Source: Aquabacter sp. L1I39
Lineage (GTDB): Bacteria > Pseudomonadota > Alphaproteobacteria > Rhizobiales > Xanthobacteraceae
Assembly (NCBI RefSeq): GCF_017742835.1
Contig: NZ_CP072392.1
Location: 3,681,695 to 3,745,694 of the forward strand
Direction of reading: 5' to 3'
DNA length: 64,000 bases
The notes beneath the pieces were generated by a model that worked only from the letters and a program-made list of their open reading frames with translations, did not search any database and had not been told where the DNA came from. Position numbers and translations under genes: made by a program. Positions 61,915 to 64,000 of the stretch are shown one piece after another. The stretch's first letter is position 1, and each line of letters begins with the position of its first letter.

Positions 61915-64000
61915 GTGAAGCGTCCCCGTCTCCTTGCCGCCGACATCGCCCAAGGCACCACCTTGACCCTCTCCCGCGTGCCCGATGGCATGGAGGGGCT
62001 GGTGGTGGCGGATCTCGCCCGGCAGATGGCGGCGCGCAAGGATGCCCCCTGGCCGGCGCTCACCGTGGTGTGCCGGGACGGGCAGCGCATGGCGGCGCTG
62101 GAGCGGGGCCTCGCCTTCTTCGCGCCGGAGCTGGAAATCCTCTCCTTCCCGTCCTGGGACTGCCTGCCCTATGATCGGGCCTCGCCCAATGGCGCCATCG
62201 TCGCCCGGCGCATGACGACGCTCGCCCGCCTCGCGCGGGTGAAAGGCGGGCCGCCGGCGGTGCTGCTCACCACGGTGAATGCCACGGTGCAGCGCGTGCC
62301 CTCCCGCGATCTCGTCTCGCGCCAGTCGCTGTCCGCCGCCCCCGGCAATGCCATCGCGCTGGAAGGCGTGGTGGAATGGGCCGAGCGGAACGGCTATCTG
62401 CGCACGCCCACCGTGCGCGACACCGGCGAATATGCGGTGCGCGGCGGCCTCATCGACCTGTTCCCGCCCGGCGTGCCCCAGCCCATCCGCCTGGATTTCT
62501 TCGGTGACACGCTGGAAAGCATCCGCTCCTTCGATCCGGAGACCCAGCGCACCTCCGGCCAGCTGCGGGCGCTGGAGTTCGTGCCCATGGCCGAGTTCCA
62601 GCTCACCACCGACACCATGCGGCGCTTCCGCATGGCCTATCTCGCCGAGTTCGGCGCCAACACCAAGGGCGACACGCTCTATGAGGCGGTGAGCGAAGGC
62701 CGGCGCCATGCAGGCATGGAGCACTGGCTGCCGCTCTTCCATGAGGGCCTCGACACCCTCTTCGACTATCTCGACGACACGCCCCTGGTGGTGGACCCGC
62801 TGACCGAGGAAGCGGCCGGCGAGCGCATCGCCCAGATCGCCGATTATTACGCCGCCCGCCGCGACCAGCTCGCCATGGGCGGCAACCAGCCGGGCTCGGG
62901 CGGGCTCTATAAGCCCCTGCCGCCGGAGCGGCTCTATCTCACCGGCTCGGAATGGACGGGCCGGCTCAAGGCGGCGCCGCTCGTGCGCGTCTCCCCCTTC
63001 GCGCTCCCCCCCGCCGGGCGCACCATCGATCTTGGCGGTGTGCAGGGGCGATCTTTTGCCGCCGAGCGGGCCGATCCCGACGCCAATGTGTTCGACGCTG
63101 CCATCGCCTATGTGCGCGAATTGCAGAAGGCCAAGAAGGTGGTGCTGGCCGCCTGGTCGGAAGGCTCGCGGGACCGCCTCGCGACCGTGCTGGCCGACCA
63201 CGGCCTGAAGGACACCACTCCCATTTCCCGCTTCGATCTTCTGGCGGCCCTGCCGAAGAACAAGGCGGCGCTGGCGGTCTATGGGCTGGAGGCCGGTTTC
63301 GAGACCGACGATTTCGCCATTATCGGCGAGCAGGACATCCTCGGCGATCGCCTGGTGCGCCCCAAGCGCAAGGCGCGCCGGCCGCAGGACGTGCTCTCCG
63401 AGCTGACCGCGCTCACCGCCGGCGACCTGGTGGTCCATGTGGACCATGGCATCGGCCGCTTCGTGGGGCTGAAGGCTATCGAGGCCATGGGCGCGCCCCA
63501 TGACTGCCTGGAGATCCATTATTCCGGCGGCGACAAGCTGTTCCTGCCGGTGGAGAATCTCGAACTCCTGAGCCGCTACGGCTCGGAGGAGACCGAGGCG
63601 CAGCTGGACAAGCTGGGCGGCACCGGCTGGCAGACGCGCAAGGCGCGCATGAAGAAGCGCATCCGCGAAATGGCGGGTGAGCTCATCAAGATCGCCGCCG
63701 CCCGCCAGCTCTCCGAGGCGCCGCGGCTCGTGCCCACGACGGGCCTCTACGACGAATTCCGCGCCCGCTTCCCCTATGAGGAGACGGACGACCAGGAAGC
63801 CGCCATCGAATCGGTGCTGGACGACCTCGCCTCCGGCCGGCCCATGGACCGGCTGGTGTGCGGCGACGTGGGCTTCGGCAAGACGGAAGTGGCGCTGCGC
63901 GCCGCCTTCGCGGTGGCCCTGTCCGGCAAGCAGGTGGCGGTGGTGGTGCCCACAACCTTGCTGGCGCGCCAGCATTTCCGCACCTTCTCCGAGCGCTTCA
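61915..64000 (+). CDS. mfd: Transcription-repair coupling factor Mfd, 3' truncated by window edge
   Basis: This DNA translocase removes stalled RNA polymerase and recruits UvrA to the lesion. About 695 of some 1,150 residues are visible. The UvrB-like N-terminal region includes LEILSFPSWDCLPYDRASPN and RDTGEYAVRGGLIDLFPPG. The RNA polymerase interaction domain has LVVHVDHGIGRFVGL and LEIHYSGGDKLFLPVENLELL. The helicase begins with Walker A GDVGFGKTEVALRAAF. The GTG at 61915 starts KRPRLLAADIAQG. The frame stays open to the window edge. Confidence 0.95.
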   Translation, partial: MKRPRLLAADIAQGTTLTLSRVPDGMEGLVVADLARQMAARKDAPWPALTVVCRDGQRMAALERGLAFFAPELEILSFPSWDCLPYDRASPNGAIVARRMTTLARLARVKGGPPAVLLTTVNATVQRVPSRDLVSRQSLSAAPGNAIALEGVVEWAERNGYLRTPTVRDTGEYAVRGGLIDLFPPGVPQPIRLDFFGDTLESIRSFDPETQRTSGQLRALEFVPMAEFQLTTDTMRRFRMAYLAEFGANTKGDTLYEAVSEGRRHAGMEHWLPLFHEGLDTLFDYLDDTPLVVDPLTEEAAGERIAQIADYYAARRDQLAMGGNQPGSGGLYKPLPPERLYLTGSEWTGRLKAAPLVRVSPFALPPAGRTIDLGGVQGRSFAAERADPDANVFDAAIAYVRELQKAKKVVLAAWSEGSRDRLATVLADHGLKDTTPISRFDLLAALPKNKAALAVYGLEAGFETDDFAIIGEQDILGDRLVRPKRKARRPQDVLSELTALTAGDLVVHVDHGIGRFVGLKAIEAMGAPHDCLEIHYSGGDKLFLPVENLELLSRYGSEETEAQLDKLGGTGWQTRKARMKKRIREMAGELIKIAAARQLSEAPRLVPTTGLYDEFRARFPYEETDDQEAAIESVLDDLASGRPMDRLVCGDVGFGKTEVALRAAFAVALSGKQVAVVVPTTLLARQHFRTFSERF

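Noticed and set aside
61273..63975. A 900-codon minus-strand frame opposite sdhE and mfd
   Set aside because: Shadow of mfd: the mfd frame shows clear UvrB-like, RNA polymerase-binding and Walker A motifs, and the antisense product has none.

Overview
The window is high-GC, gene-dense DNA from an alphaproteobacterium, most likely of the Hyphomicrobiales (Rhizobiales); a Xanthobacteraceae-type host is plausible but not proven. Support comes from the yajC-secD-secF run followed by a Mth938-like gene and a squalene/phytoene-synthase-like (NDUFAF6-type) gene, the sdhE-mfd pair, a 54-residue DUF1127 protein, DUF2842 and DUF1289 proteins, a stand-alone trmFO, and a CtaA-type heme A synthase. No rRNA, CRISPR array, integrase or transposase was seen. 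One tRNA (Lys-TTT) is present.

Layout. 1-2.7 kb: end of an FtsX-type permease with its ATPase, then a DUF2161 protein. 3.2-12.8 kb: a catabolic block. A leftward operon encodes an aminotransferase, an atypical SDR, an alpha/beta hydrolase, an M20 amidase/carbamoylase and a cobalt-type nitrile hydratase (alpha, beta, accessory). It diverges from a rightward Tat-signal binding protein/ATPase/permease ABC importer and a GntR-FCD regulator. This is the most system-like part of the window, and its substrate is not evident. 12.9-16.9 kb: CPA1 Na+/H+ antiporter and malate synthase G.

17.2-27.9 kb: a surface-glycan region with a large membrane protein, a methyltransferase-like/double-GT2 protein, two sulfotransferase-family proteins, a two-hairpin palindromic element and a multidomain GH18 protein. 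A short module of the form FD-x-x-WYL-x-x-x-PD links the GT2 protein to one sulfotransferase-like protein. 28-37.6 kb: aldo/keto reductase, a lone membrane segment resembling the anchor of an aspartic protease, DUF1289, cobS, the Sec accessory operon, a kinase-like fusion, trmFO and DUF1127.

37.9-46.2 kb: LysR regulator with cidA/cidB, ctaA, DUF2842, a Wzz/BY-kinase-like protein with eroded nucleotide motifs and a possibly occluded ribosome binding site, enoyl-CoA hydratase, thioesterase, NAD(P)H oxidoreductase and rplM-rpsI. 46.4-49.4 kb: small exported protein, histidine phosphatase and membrane GGDEF protein. 49.4-54.5 kb: amino acid block with an omega-amino acid aminotransferase opposite an XRE-cupin regulator, and Lrp opposite alr-dadA (alanine racemization and D-alanine oxidation). 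54.6-59.5 kb: two small ORFs and a four-gene glycan operon (epimerase, FAD oxidoreductase, GtrA, GT-C-like). 59.8-64 kb: tRNA-Lys, M20 amidohydrolase, sdhE and the start of mfd, which runs off the window.

All family assignments were made by reading motifs; no database search was run.
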